From assembly GCF_002017865.1 (NCBI RefSeq), contig NZ_MTJN01000002.1, positions 4,278,001 through 4,342,000 on the forward strand: a DNA stretch of 64,000 nt, read 5' to 3'. Source of the DNA: Rhodoferax fermentans. Its GTDB lineage: Bacteria; Pseudomonadota; Gammaproteobacteria; Burkholderiales; Burkholderiaceae_C. A model generated the notes under the pieces. It made no database searches. It had not been told where the DNA came from and saw only the letters and a list, made by a program, of their open reading frames with translations. The translations under genes and the position numbers were made by a program. How positions within the stretch are numbered: the first letter of the stretch is position 1; each line of letters starts with the position of its first letter. Below, in pieces: positions 53,268-64,000 of the stretch.

Positions 53268-53318
53268 TTTTTGGGCACTAGCCCTTATCAATAAAGGGCT
53301 GATAGCTATCAATTTCAT
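53268..53318 (-). repeat. Dispersed palindromic repeat, copy 15
   Basis: TTTTTGGGCACTAGCCCTTA, TCA, ATAAAGGGCTGATAGCTATC. Near-consensus; lies just upstream of plsC within its 5' leader. Confidence 0.88.
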
Positions 53319-53356
53319 ATTCTTCCAACACCCAAGCACAGGCACGTCTGTCCCCA

Positions 53357-53926
53357 TCAACTGGCCTCGGCTTCACGGGCCAACAGGTGGTCAACAAAGG
53401 CCGACAAATCCGCATGCACCACGGTTTGGGCCGGAAACACATCGGGCAGGCTGCGGCCTTTGTGGACCTCACCCTTGCCGGTGAGCACCAGGTGCGGCTC
53501 ACAACCCACGGCCACCGCCGCGACCAGATCACGCGCCGAGTCCCCCACTGCGGGCACCCCTTTGAGGTGGATGCCGTAGCGCTCACCCACCTGCTCAAAC
53601 AGGCCCGGCGCCGGTTTGCGGCAGCTGCAGGCATCGTCGGGTGAATGGGGGCAATAAAAGATGGCGTCAATACGGCCACCCACGTCGGCCAGTTCCTGGT
53701 GCATCTTGGCGTGGATCTCGTTGAGGTCCGACACCTCGAACAGCCCGCGCCCCAGGCCCGACTGGTTGGACACCACCACCACATGCCAGCCCGCGTGGTT
53801 GAGCCGGGCAATGGCTTCGAGCGCGCCGGGCAAAGCCTGCCACTCGGCGGCCGACTTGATGTAGTCCAGGCTGTCGACGTTGATGGTGCCGTCTCGGTCC
53901 AGAATGACCAGTTTGTGGGGTGTCAT
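53357..53926 (-). CDS. gmhB: D-glycero-beta-D-manno-heptose 1,7-bisphosphate 7-phosphatase
   Basis: LPS heptose synthesis phosphatase. 189 aa HAD enzyme: motif I VILDRDGTINVDS, motif II VVSNQSGLGRG, zinc Cys cluster CPHSPDDACSCRKP, and GDSARDLVAA. Between glyS and plsC, a usual order in Burkholderiales. 23 bp after glyS, so likely same transcript. Confidence 0.94.
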   Translation of the reverse strand: MTPHKLVILDRDGTINVDSLDYIKSAAEWQALPGALEAIARLNHAGWHVVVVSNQSGLGRGLFEVSDLNEIHAKMHQELADVGGRIDAIFYCPHSPDDACSCRKPAPGLFEQVGERYGIHLKGVPAVGDSARDLVAAVAVGCEPHLVLTGKGEVHKGRSLPDVFPAQTVVHADLSAFVDHLLAREAEAS

Positions 53927-53949
53927 GGTGTGTTGTTGCCTTGTTGGGG

Positions 53950-56097
53950 TCAGGCCGCCAGGCGCGAGAGGTCAGCCACCTGGTTCATCGCCTGGTGCAG
54001 GGTTTTGAGCAGACCCAGGCGGTTCAGGCGCAGGTCCAGCGCCTCGGCGTTGACCATCACATCCTCAAAAAACGCGTCCACCGGCACACGCAAAGCGGCC
54101 AGGGTTTGCAAGGAGGTCGCGTAGTCACCGGCGTCCAGCTGGGCCTGGGCACGTGGGGTGATGTCCTGCATGGCTGCGTAGAGCGCTTGCTCAGCAGGTT
54201 CTTGCAGCAGCAGTTCACTGACATGGGCGTCGGCCACGGCAGCGGCGTCGGCTTTTTTGAGGATGTTGCTGATGCGTTTGTTGGCTGCGGCGAGTGCCGG
54301 TGCTTCAGGCAAAGCAGCAAAGGCGCGCACGGCAGCCAGGCGCTTGGGCACCTCACCCAGGCGCTGCGGGCGCAGGGCCAGCACCGCGTCGACTTCGAGG
54401 GCGCTGAAGCCTTGCTCGCGCAGAGAGCCCGCCAGGCGGTCAAAGATGAAGTCGGTCAAGGCCACAGTGGGGTCGGCAATCTTGTCACCAAACACCGGAA
54501 TGGCGGCTTCCAGCAACTCAGCCAGGCTCAGCGGCAAATCCTTTTCAACCAGCATGCGGATCACACCAAGCGCGTGGCGGCGCAGCGCAAACGGGTCTTT
54601 GTCACCCGTGGGCAGGTTGCCAATGCCAAACAGACCGACCAGGGTCTCCAACTTGTCGGCCAGGGCCACCACCACACCGGTCAGATTGCGGGGCAGATCG
54701 TCACCGGCAAAGCGGGGTTTGTAGTGGTCTTCAATCGCTTGGGCCACCTCGGTGCTCAGGCCGTCATTGAGGGCGTAATAAGCACCCATGATGCCTTGCA
54801 ACTCAGGGAACTCACCGACCATGTCGGTCAGCAAATCGGTCTTGGCCAGACGTGCGGCGGTGTCGGCTGTTGTCACCAGATCAGACCCGGCGCCGGTGGA
54901 CACCAGCAGCTCGGCAATGGCGCGGGCGATGTCGCAGACCCGCCCCATGCGTTCACCCTGGGTGCCGAGTTTGTTGTGGTAGACCACCTTGTCGAGCCCG
55001 GCCACACGTGAAGCCAGGGTCTTTTTGCGGTCTTGGTCATAGAAGAACTTGGCATCGGCCAGGCGCGGGCGCACCACACGCTCGTTGCCACCCACCACCG
55101 CGCTGGCATCCTGCGGGTTGATGTTGCTGACCACCAGGAACTGGTTGGTGAGCTTGCCTTGTGCATCAAGCAGCGGGAAATACTTCTGGTTGGCCTTCAT
55201 GGTCAGAATCAGGCACTCTTGCGGCACGTCCAGAAACTCGGGCTCAAACTGGCACACCAGCACATGGGGGCGCTCTACCAGGGCCGTCACCTCGTCCAGC
55301 AAAGCTTCATCTTCAATAGCACGCACCCCATGTCCTACCTGGGCTGCAGCGGCTTTTAGCTGCTGAACGATGTCGGCACGGCGTTCGGCAAAACTGGCGA
55401 TCACCGCACCGTCCTCTCGCAGGGTCTGGGCGTAGCTGTCGGCGTCTTCCAGCACCACCGGCGACTTGGTCGCCTCAAAACGGTGACCCTGGGTGCTGTT
55501 ACCTGCTGTGAGGCCCAGCACCTTGACCGGCACCACGGTGTCGCCATGCAGCGCCACCAGACCATGGGCCGGGCGCACAAAGTTGACGCTGGTCCAGCCG
55601 GGCAGCTCGCAATCTGTCTCAAGCTGGTAACTCATGACCTTGGGGATCGGCAGCTTGCTCAGCGCCACGTCCAGCGCCTGCTGCAGGCCCACGTCCAGCG
55701 TGGCACCGCTGACCTGGCTGTCATAAAACAGCGCCTCGGCTTTGCCATCCACCGCCTTGCGCAAACCAGCGACCGCAAACACCGGGTCCGACACGTCCAC
55801 ACCGAGGGCCTGCAGCTTCTTGAGCAGCGCTGGCGTGGCCAGGCCGTTGGCATCCAGCCCGACGCTCACCGGCATCAGCTTTTGCTGCACGGCTTTGTCA
55901 GCCGCTTTGGCCGCCACATGGGTGATGTGGGCCGCCAGGCGGCGTGGCGAGGCAAACGGTGTCACCATCGACACGCCATTGGCCAGACCCAGCGCGCGCA
56001 GTTGCTCAGCCAACTGGCCGGCAAAAGCTTCACCCAATTTTTTGAGCGCCTTGGGGGGCAGTTCTTCAACAAACAGTTCAACAAGCAGGTTTCTCAC
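53950..56097 (-). CDS. glyS: Glycyl-tRNA synthetase beta subunit
   Basis: 715 aa, the beta chain of the heterotetrameric enzyme. Starts [19 protein letters not shown] with a GTG that overlaps the glyQ stop (GTGA), and contains [19 protein letters not shown] and the C-terminal anticodon-binding DALR-like domain ([10 protein letters not shown]). Translationally coupled to glyQ. Confidence 0.96.
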   Translation of the reverse strand: MRNLLVELFVEELPPKALKKLGEAFAGQLAEQLRALGLANGVSMVTPFASPRRLAAHITHVAAKAADKAVQQKLMPVSVGLDANGLATPALLKKLQALGVDVSDPVFAVAGLRKAVDGKAEALFYDSQVSGATLDVGLQQALDVALSKLPIPKVMSYQLETDCELPGWTSVNFVRPAHGLVALHGDTVVPVKVLGLTAGNSTQGHRFEATKSPVVLEDADSYAQTLREDGAVIASFAERRADIVQQLKAAAAQVGHGVRAIEDEALLDEVTALVERPHVLVCQFEPEFLDVPQECLILTMKANQKYFPLLDAQGKLTNQFLVVSNINPQDASAVVGGNERVVRPRLADAKFFYDQDRKKTLASRVAGLDKVVYHNKLGTQGERMGRVCDIARAIAELLVSTGAGSDLVTTADTAARLAKTDLLTDMVGEFPELQGIMGAYYALNDGLSTEVAQAIEDHYKPRFAGDDLPRNLTGVVVALADKLETLVGLFGIGNLPTGDKDPFALRRHALGVIRMLVEKDLPLSLAELLEAAIPVFGDKIADPTVALTDFIFDRLAGSLREQGFSALEVDAVLALRPQRLGEVPKRLAAVRAFAALPEAPALAAANKRISNILKKADAAAVADAHVSELLLQEPAEQALYAAMQDITPRAQAQLDAGDYATSLQTLAALRVPVDAFFEDVMVNAEALDLRLNRLGLLKTLHQAMNQVADLSRLAA

Positions 56098-57116
56098 AGG
56101 GCCACCTTCTGGGTCTCTTGGTTTTTATCGGTCAGCGCACTCCACATGAAGGCACGGCTCAGCTCGGCTTGGCGCGCAGCGTCGGTGACGGCATCGATGC
56201 CCTCGTTGCCCAGAACCAGGGCCGCAATCTGGCTGTCGGCCATCGGGTAACCCAGGCGGGCGCGGCTGTCGCGGTAACTTTGCGCCACACCGCGGGCCAG
56301 GTTGCGGATGCGGCCGATGTAGGCGGCGCGTTCGGTCACGCTGATGGCGCCACGGGCGTCCAGCAGGTTGAAGCTGTGCGCACACTTGAGCACCTGCTCA
56401 TACGCGGGCAAGGCCAGCTGCACGTCCATCAGGTGTTTTGCCTGTTTTTCATGCGCGGTGAACGCGGTGAACAGGAAGTCGGCGTCGCTGTGTTCGAAGT
56501 TGTAGGTGGACTGCTCCACCTCGTTTTGTTTGTAGACGTCGCCGTAAGACAGCGTGCGACCGTCTGCCGCCGTGGTCCAGGTCAGGTTGTAGACGTTGTC
56601 CACACCTTGCAGGTACATCGCCAGGCGCTCCAGGCCGTAGGTGATTTCACCGGTGATCGGTTTGCAGTCGATGCCACCCACTTGCTGAAAGTAGGTGAAC
56701 TGGGTCACTTCCATGCCATTGAGCCAGACTTCCCAGCCCAGGCCCCAGGCGCCCAGCGTCGGGTTTTCCCAGTCGTCTTCAACAAAACGGATGTCGTTTT
56801 TCTGCAAATCAAAGCCCAGCGCTTCGAGTGAGCCCAGGTACAGCTCCAGGATGTTGCTCGGTGCGGGTTTGAGCACCACCTGGTATTGGTAGTAGTGTTG
56901 CAGGCGGTTTGGGTTCTCACCATAACGGCCGTCTTTGGGGCGGCGGCTGGGCTGCACATAGGCCGCCTTCCAGGGCTCCGGCCCCAGGGCTCTCAAAAAC
57001 GTGGCGGTGTGTGAGGTGCCGGCACCAACTTCCATGTCATAGGGCTGCAACAACGCGCAGCCCTGGGCGTCCCAGTAGGACTGCAGTTTCAAGATGATTT
57101 GCTGGAAGGTCAACAT
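56094..57116 (-). CDS. glyQ: Glycyl-tRNA synthetase alpha subunit
   Basis: 340 aa; E. coli GlyQ is 303. The class II core is intact: [19 protein letters not shown], motif 2 [16 protein letters not shown], and [13 protein letters not shown]. The extra length is at the C-terminus ([19 protein letters not shown]). First gene of glyQ-glyS-gmhB-plsC. The 129 bp to lnt holds nothing I recognise. Confidence 0.96.
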   Translation of the reverse strand: MLTFQQIILKLQSYWDAQGCALLQPYDMEVGAGTSHTATFLRALGPEPWKAAYVQPSRRPKDGRYGENPNRLQHYYQYQVVLKPAPSNILELYLGSLEALGFDLQKNDIRFVEDDWENPTLGAWGLGWEVWLNGMEVTQFTYFQQVGGIDCKPITGEITYGLERLAMYLQGVDNVYNLTWTTAADGRTLSYGDVYKQNEVEQSTYNFEHSDADFLFTAFTAHEKQAKHLMDVQLALPAYEQVLKCAHSFNLLDARGAISVTERAAYIGRIRNLARGVAQSYRDSRARLGYPMADSQIAALVLGNEGIDAVTDAARQAELSRAFMWSALTDKNQETQKVAL

Positions 57117-57245
57117 AAGTGGGTTGCGCCGGTCTGATTGGCGCTTGGAGTTTCAAACAGACACACCGCCAGGCGATGCGCCAAACCGCAATTTTACGGG
57201 CTTCGTCTGGCCCCACCTCTCGAGCGCCGGGGGAACAGGCCCGAT

Positions 57246-58826
57246 TTAAAAACGCGGTGACGACCAGCGCCGCCAGGCGGCGCCCAACACGATGCCCATC
57301 GCCAGCAGCCACAACGGCCACTGGCCAAACCGGGACACCCAGGCCGCATAGGGCGTGATGCCCGAGCGCCCCTGCACCGTGCCGTGCAGCGCCGCGGCGG
57401 TATGCGGAGCCAGCGCTTGCAGCACCTGCCCTTGGCGGCTCACGATGGCGGTCTGCCCGGTGTTGGTGGCCAGCAAAAACGGACGGTCAAATTCGAGCGC
57501 ACGGGTGCGGGCAATGTGCAGATGCTGGTCCATGGCCAGGTGTTCACCAAACCAGCCCAGGTTGCTGAGGTTGACCAGGATGGTCGGCGCGGTTGAAGCG
57601 TCCACAAACTGGGTCGCCATCTCTTCGCTGAACAGGTTTTCAAAACAGATGCTGGTGGCCAGACGCTGCCCCTGCCAATCAAAGCTGGGCTGGGGCAGCC
57701 CTCCCCGATTGAAGTCACCCAGCGGGATGTGCATCATGTCGATGAACCAGCGAAACATCGGCGGGATGAACTCGCCAAAAGGCACCAGGTGGTGTTTGTC
57801 GTAGCGCCAGGGGGTGGTTTGCCCAGGCGCAAAACCCACCACCGAGTTGGTATAGCCCTCTGACAGACCACCGAGCGGCAAACCCACCAGCGCCGCCTGC
57901 TGGCCGCTGGCAAAACGCTGCTGCAGCGCCTGCCAATAACCCTCGGGCAACTGTTGTGGCAATACCGCAATCGCCGTTTCGGGCGTGATGATGAGTTCAC
58001 TTTGGCTGGCTTGCAACTGCGCGCCGTACCAGCGCAAGGCCTTGAGCACACCGGTGGCGGGCTCGAACTTCTCCTCTTGGGCGATGTTGCCTTGCAACAG
58101 CGTGACGCTGAGCTTGCCTCGATCAAGCCCCGCAGAAGCGGGCCAGACCAGCGGCAAACCAACAACCACCAGGACCAGCAGCACCGTGGCCCCCTTGTGT
58201 TTGGCGCGTGTCCCACCCAGCAGCGTCACCAGCACAGCGGCCAACCAGGCGGCCAGCCAGCTCACACCGTACAGGCCAACCCAGGGCAACCAGGCCTGCA
58301 AAGGCCCATCAAGCTGCGCGTAGCCCACCGCCCCCCAGCCAAAACCGGTCAACCACTGCCCTCGAGCCAGTTCAGCCAACAACCACAAGGATGCAAAAAC
58401 AAGATCACTCAGCCCTTTATTGATAAGGCCCAGATGCCAAAACATCCATGAAACAGCGGCGTAATACAGGGCCAAGGCACCCGCCAGCGCCAACACCGCC
58501 AGAACTGCCAGCGGCGCAGGCAAACCGCCATAGGTGTGCATGGACACAAATAACCAGGCAAAAGTCAGTGACAACCAGGCCAGCGTGAACAACCAGCCGC
58601 CCCAGGCCGCTTCACGCGCGGTACGGCACCGTGTGAGCAAGGCCACCAACACGGCCATGGACACCAGCTGCAGCCACCAGACCGGCTGGCCGCGCGTGAG
58701 TCCCAGAAAATGGAGAGCGTCTGGCGTAGCGAGAGGCCAGGCCAGGCTGGCCGCCTGAAAGGCACCTGCGGCCAACAGCAGCAGCCAGCGGATCAGGGGC
58801 GTCGAACGACGCGGTGTTTCAAACAA
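57246..58826 (-). CDS. lnt: Apolipoprotein N-acyltransferase
   Basis: Adds the third acyl chain to lipoproteins. 526 aa: about six N-terminal transmembrane helices and a C-terminal nitrilase domain with the catalytic triad Glu (ITPETAIAVLPQ), Lys (YDKHHLVPFGEF) and Cys (ATSICFENLFSEE). A dispersed repeat (58404-58443) encodes about HLGLINKGLSD between helices in the membrane part. Starts with TTG 58826, preceded by a GGCAGG-like site. corC is 18 bp upstream, the normal corC-lnt pair. Confidence 0.94.
   Translation of the reverse strand: MFETPRRSTPLIRWLLLLAAGAFQAASLAWPLATPDALHFLGLTRGQPVWWLQLVSMAVLVALLTRCRTAREAAWGGWLFTLAWLSLTFAWLFVSMHTYGGLPAPLAVLAVLALAGALALYYAAVSWMFWHLGLINKGLSDLVFASLWLLAELARGQWLTGFGWGAVGYAQLDGPLQAWLPWVGLYGVSWLAAWLAAVLVTLLGGTRAKHKGATVLLVLVVVGLPLVWPASAGLDRGKLSVTLLQGNIAQEEKFEPATGVLKALRWYGAQLQASQSELIITPETAIAVLPQQLPEGYWQALQQRFASGQQAALVGLPLGGLSEGYTNSVVGFAPGQTTPWRYDKHHLVPFGEFIPPMFRWFIDMMHIPLGDFNRGGLPQPSFDWQGQRLATSICFENLFSEEMATQFVDASTAPTILVNLSNLGWFGEHLAMDQHLHIARTRALEFDRPFLLATNTGQTAIVSRQGQVLQALAPHTAAALHGTVQGRSGITPYAAWVSRFGQWPLWLLAMGIVLGAAWRRWSSPRF
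58404..58443 (+). repeat. Dispersed palindromic repeat, copy 16, inside lnt
   Basis: CAGCCCTTTATTGATAAGGC, then CCAGATGCCAAAAC. The palindromic core is well preserved; the flanking TAGCT half is missing. Confidence 0.65.
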
Positions 58827-58844
58827 GACCTGCCCCGCCCAAGT

Positions 58845-59711
58845 TCAGGCCGGATTCTGCGGCACAGGCGAGACCTTGAACCACTTCACCGCACCGCCTT
58901 TGGTGTGCAGGACGGCAAAGTCCAAGCCGGACATGATGTGATGTTCACCCCGTTTGGGCACATGGCCCATCTCGTGGGCAATCAGCCCGCCGATGGTTTC
59001 GAAATCGTCTTCGGGGTCGGTGCTGTCGAGGGTCACACCAAAGGTGGCTTCCACACGTTCAATCAAGGTGTCACCACTGACGCGGTAGGTGCGGTCCGCC
59101 AAGCCGAAGATGTCGCCCTCGTCATCGTCCAGATCAAACTCGTCTTCGATCTCACCCACAATTTGTTCCAGCACATCCTCGATGGTGATCAATCCGGCAA
59201 CCCGGCCAAACTCGTCGATCACGATCGCCAGGTGGTTGTGGTTACTCTGGAAATCACGCAGCAGGTCGTTCAAGCCTTTGCTCTCGGGCACAAACACCGC
59301 CGGTCGCAACAAAGCACGGATGTTGAGGTCAGGCGCACGCTGGAGTTTGAGCAGGTCCTTGGCCATCAGAATGCCGATGATGTTCTCGCGTTCCCCCTCA
59401 AACACCGGGAAGCGGGAATGCGCGGTATCGATCACACCGTGCATCATCACGTCATAGGGGTCCTCGATGTTGACCAACTCCATGCGGGGGGTGGGCACCA
59501 TCACATCCCCTGCCGTCATCTCGGCCATGCGGATGACGCCTTCAAGCATCTTGCGCGAATCTGCGCCTATGAGCTGATTGTGTTCAGCATCTACCAGGGT
59601 CTCGATGAGCTCGGCGGTGGAGTCAGGACCGGGGTTGATGAATTCCGCGACTTTTTGCAAAAAGGTGCGGGTGTCTTCCCGTTCAGGACGGGCAGGGTAA
59701 GGGTCGGACAC
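58845..59711 (-). CDS. corC: CorC/HlyC family CBS-domain protein
   Basis: 288 aa. Paired CBS domains (about 70-190; MVPTPRMELVNIEDP and FVPESKGLNDLLRDFQ) and a C-terminal CorC_HlyC domain (TYRVSGDTLIERVEATFG). Associated with Mg/Co export and antibiotic tolerance in other bacteria; lies next to lnt (in E. coli called YbeX). GTG start at 59711. No membrane segment, so a cytoplasmic peripheral role. Confidence 0.93.
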   Translation of the reverse strand: MSDPYPARPEREDTRTFLQKVAEFINPGPDSTAELIETLVDAEHNQLIGADSRKMLEGVIRMAEMTAGDVMVPTPRMELVNIEDPYDVMMHGVIDTAHSRFPVFEGERENIIGILMAKDLLKLQRAPDLNIRALLRPAVFVPESKGLNDLLRDFQSNHNHLAIVIDEFGRVAGLITIEDVLEQIVGEIEDEFDLDDDEGDIFGLADRTYRVSGDTLIERVEATFGVTLDSTDPEDDFETIGGLIAHEMGHVPKRGEHHIMSGLDFAVLHTKGGAVKWFKVSPVPQNPA

Positions 59712-59794
59712 GGCCAGGGCGGCAGGACATGCGGTTGTTGAACAAGCCTCTAGGATACCGGATTACGCCGCCAACCCTCATGCGCCATGTCAGA

Positions 59795-60517
59795 TCATTC
59801 GCTGGGGCTGTCTTCTTTGGCGGGGCGCCAGGCGTGCTGGAATCGCCCAATCGTGTCCCAGAACTGTTTGGCCTGGGCCTTGAGGTGGTAATTGGCCTGG
59901 GCCAAATGCTCTTCCATGATCTCGGTCACCTGGGTTTGGAAGGTCGCCGGTGTCAAGCGCAGGTATGCCTCGGATTCAGAGCCATCACGCACCACCGTCG
60001 CACCACCCCGGCGCGCGATTTTCAGCATGGCGGTGTTTTCACTGAGCACATGCACATACATGGCGGTCACACCTTCATTGCGAGCGTGCATGACGGCGCG
60101 CTCGAACAGGCGTGCACCATAACCCCGCCCACGCACATGCTCGGAAACCGACACACCAAACTCGGAAGACGCGCTGACACGATCAGCACTCGAATACGCC
60201 AAGTGCGCCATGCCAATCAACTTGAGGCGCCGGTTGTAGATGCCAAAAATTTCGTCACGCTCAAAATTAAGGCCATCCACGTACGCCTGAATCTGCGCAT
60301 CCTTGGCGGTAAAACCAAAACGGAAGTACCGATCCTGGGGGCTCAAGGCCAATAGGTGTTCACCAATGCGTCCGCGATGGTTCTCACCCAGCGAGCGTAT
60401 CGGCACCATCAGGTCGGCCGGCCGAGCTACAACGGTCTTTTTCTCAAGATGCACCGCACCTCTGGATGGCCGAGCGCGGCTCTCGGTATCGTCGGTGGAG
60501 GTGATCGTTTCAAGCAT
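59795..60517 (-). CDS. GNAT-family N-acetyltransferase
   Basis: 240 aa. Acetyl-CoA loop VSEHVRGRGYGARLFERA, preceded by LIGMAHLAYSSAD; N-terminal part with ENHRGRIGEHLLALSPQDRYFRFGF, which many Burkholderiales GNAT proteins share. C-terminal 45 residues form an additional helix. Substrate unknown. Minus strand, 83 bp from corC; divergent from the FFLEELY gene. Confidence 0.88.
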   Translation of the reverse strand: MLETITSTDDTESRARPSRGAVHLEKKTVVARPADLMVPIRSLGENHRGRIGEHLLALSPQDRYFRFGFTAKDAQIQAYVDGLNFERDEIFGIYNRRLKLIGMAHLAYSSADRVSASSEFGVSVSEHVRGRGYGARLFERAVMHARNEGVTAMYVHVLSENTAMLKIARRGGATVVRDGSESEAYLRLTPATFQTQVTEIMEEHLAQANYHLKAQAKQFWDTIGRFQHAWRPAKEDSPSE

Positions 60518-60630
60518 CCCGCGAATATACGGGTTTCCACTAGTGTCTTCACACTAAATCAAAACAATGTAGCAAGACGTGGGGTGTTTCCCACACCACG
60601 GCCCCCTTTGCATCCTAAACTGTGCTTCCG

Positions 60631-61332
60631 ATGGAAGCGTCCACACGAATCAGGGAAGCGTTGGCACAGGTCTCCGAGCTGCGCGGGATGGCTTTACACA
60701 ACCCGGCATTGTCCAGCGCTGTGTCGGAAGTCAAGGCGATACAAGCCAGACGCTTTGCCGACACTTACCAAGACATGTTGGCGTCGCCAGTCTATTCAGG
60801 CTGCGCCACTTTTTTTCTGGAAGAGTTGTACAGCGAACGTGATTACAGCCGCCGTGACGCCCAGTTTGCGAAAGTGGCTGCCGCCATCCAGCACACCTTC
60901 CCTGCTCAGGTTGTCGAGATTGCCGTCACGCTGGCCGAACTTCACCATGTGACAGAAGCACTTGATTTGGAGATGGCCCAGAGCTGGATAGATTTAGACC
61001 ACCTACCAACGCCTGCAGCACGTTATCAAGCGTGTTGGCGCAGAGTGGGCCAACAGCCCAAACGCCAATGGCAACTCAACACGGTATTGGGCATCGGTAG
61101 CGAGTTAAGCGTCTTGACCCGCAAAGTGGGCTTGCGCTGGTTGTTGAAGATGATGCGTAAACCGGCCGAACTGGCTGGCCTGGGCAATTTGCAGAGCTTT
61201 CTTGAAACAGGGTTCGATCACTTCGGCAGTCTCGCCAAAGACCCTGATGCAGTGAAGACGTTTCTGGTTGCCATCCAAAAGCGTGAAAGCGAATGGATCA
61301 ACGGGCTGTTTGAAGACCGCGGCGATATCTGA
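60631..61332 (+). CDS. FFLEELY-motif protein (function unknown)
   Basis: 233 aa from ATG 60631; a GTG at 60622 would add 3 residues. It contains the FFLEELYSERDYSRRD motif (about residues 62-77), which names a family found mainly in beta- and gammaproteobacteria. All-helical, soluble, no signal peptide. No clear operon. It converges with the rRNA operon and shares its terminator region. Confidence 0.82.
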   Translation: MEASTRIREALAQVSELRGMALHNPALSSAVSEVKAIQARRFADTYQDMLASPVYSGCATFFLEELYSERDYSRRDAQFAKVAAAIQHTFPAQVVEIAVTLAELHHVTEALDLEMAQSWIDLDHLPTPAARYQACWRRVGQQPKRQWQLNTVLGIGSELSVLTRKVGLRWLLKMMRKPAELAGLGNLQSFLETGFDHFGSLAKDPDAVKTFLVAIQKRESEWINGLFEDRGDI

Positions 61333-61336
61333 AACA

Positions 61337-61372
61337 CAAAAAAAAAACGCCCAGTCAAGAGACTGGGCGTTT
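61337..61372 (-). terminator. Intrinsic terminator of the rRNA operon
   Basis: Perfect 12-bp stem AAACGCCCAGTC / GACTGGGCGTTT with a 4-base loop. On the minus strand it is followed by a U tract of about 10. It ends the rRNA operon just past 5S. Confidence 0.92.
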
Positions 61373-61385
61373 CTGGCGTTGGGAG

Positions 61386-61499
61386 CCTGACGATGACCTA
61401 CTTTCACACGGGAATCCGCACTATCATTGGCGCAGAGGCGTTTCACTGTCCTGTTCGGGATGGGAAGGAGTGGAGCCACCTCGCTATGGTCGTCAGGCA
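61386..61499 (-). rRNA. rrf: 5S ribosomal RNA
   Basis: About 114 nt on the minus strand, starting TGCCTGACGACCATAGCG and containing CCCATCCCGAACAGGACAGT and GTCATCGTCAGGC at the 3' end, which pairs with the 5' end. It is located between 23S and the terminator. Ends set by the terminal stem and may be off by 1-3 bases. Confidence 0.95.
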
Positions 61500-61657
61500 A
61501 AACTTTTTATCTTATTGACGTTTTTGGTGTCAATAGGATCAATTTATAGAGCTAATCAGCTTTTGTCTTGTTAGACACCAGGTGTTGCCACCTGGATTTT
61601 GAATGCGTCAACTTGGCATAACTTCCTTGATTGCGTTGTCGGCAAATCAAAGTTATA
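61500..61657. other. 23S-5S spacer
   Basis: 158 bp. No tRNA seen. AT-richer than the flanks; probably processing stems, none mapped in detail. Confidence 0.5.

Positions 61658-64000
<2,343 letters not shown>

Noticed and set aside
55314..55365. Possible further repeat copy in glyS (AATAGCACGCACCCC...TGGGCTGCAGC)
   Set aside because: Only scattered matches to the consensus; not enough to separate from chance.

Overview
The window comes from the chromosome of a high-GC betaproteobacterium, most likely Burkholderiales/Comamonadaceae (Rhodoferax/Polaromonas type). This rests on the gene neighbourhoods (accB-accC, mpl, aroG, tldD; rplM-rpsI; glyQ-glyS-gmhB-plsC), the betaproteobacterial form of the proteins, and a short intergenic repeat that I associate with this family. 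No phage, plasmid, transposase, tRNA or CRISPR was recognised.

Region 1 (1-17 kb) is housekeeping: acetyl-CoA carboxylase subunits, a TlpA-like thioredoxin, murein recycling (mpl, anmK) and murein hydrolysis (M23), DAHP synthase (aroG) behind an aromatic-rich leader peptide and attenuator, tldD, rodA, dtd, tyrS, erpA, a bactofilin, ribosomal proteins S9/L13 and rlmJ. Region 2 (17-28.6 kb) holds small metabolic genes and most of a leucine/isovalerate catabolic module: HMG-CoA lyase, both methylcrotonyl-CoA carboxylase subunits and methylglutaconyl-CoA hydratase, with a divergent AraC regulator. An azlCD exporter pair with its own XRE-cupin regulator sits between them.

Region 3 (28.7-37.3 kb) is a compact sugar cluster: a DeoR-like repressor divergent from deoC, a complete ribose-type ABC importer, a mutarotase-like protein and a ribokinase-family kinase. 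Together they make a plausible 2-deoxyribose uptake and degradation pathway. It lacks the dispersed repeat found on both sides and looks like an insertion into the leucine region. Region 4 (37.5-49.5 kb) has a HAD phosphatase, patatin lipoprotein, metallo-beta-lactamase, acyl-CoA dehydrogenases, thiolase, aceK, carbonic anhydrase and the last leucine genes (isovaleryl-CoA dehydrogenase and a MerR/LiuR regulator with a palindromic operator).

Region 5 (49.8-51.5 kb) is an accessory island with two integron-type gene cassettes, one well-formed attC site, truncated or degenerate attC-like ends, no integrase, and a 145-bp inverted-repeat element. Region 6 (51.6-64 kb) returns to core genes (YgjP-like metalloprotease, plsC, gmhB, glyS/glyQ, lnt, corC, a GNAT protein, an FFLEELY-motif protein) and ends in the 3' part of a ribosomal RNA operon (5S and partial 23S, minus strand).

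The most interesting structures are the aroG leader-peptide attenuator, a family of at least 16 short palindromic repeats (several lie in frame inside coding genes and three encode the same peptide), the integrase-less cassettes, and the deoxyribose cluster.
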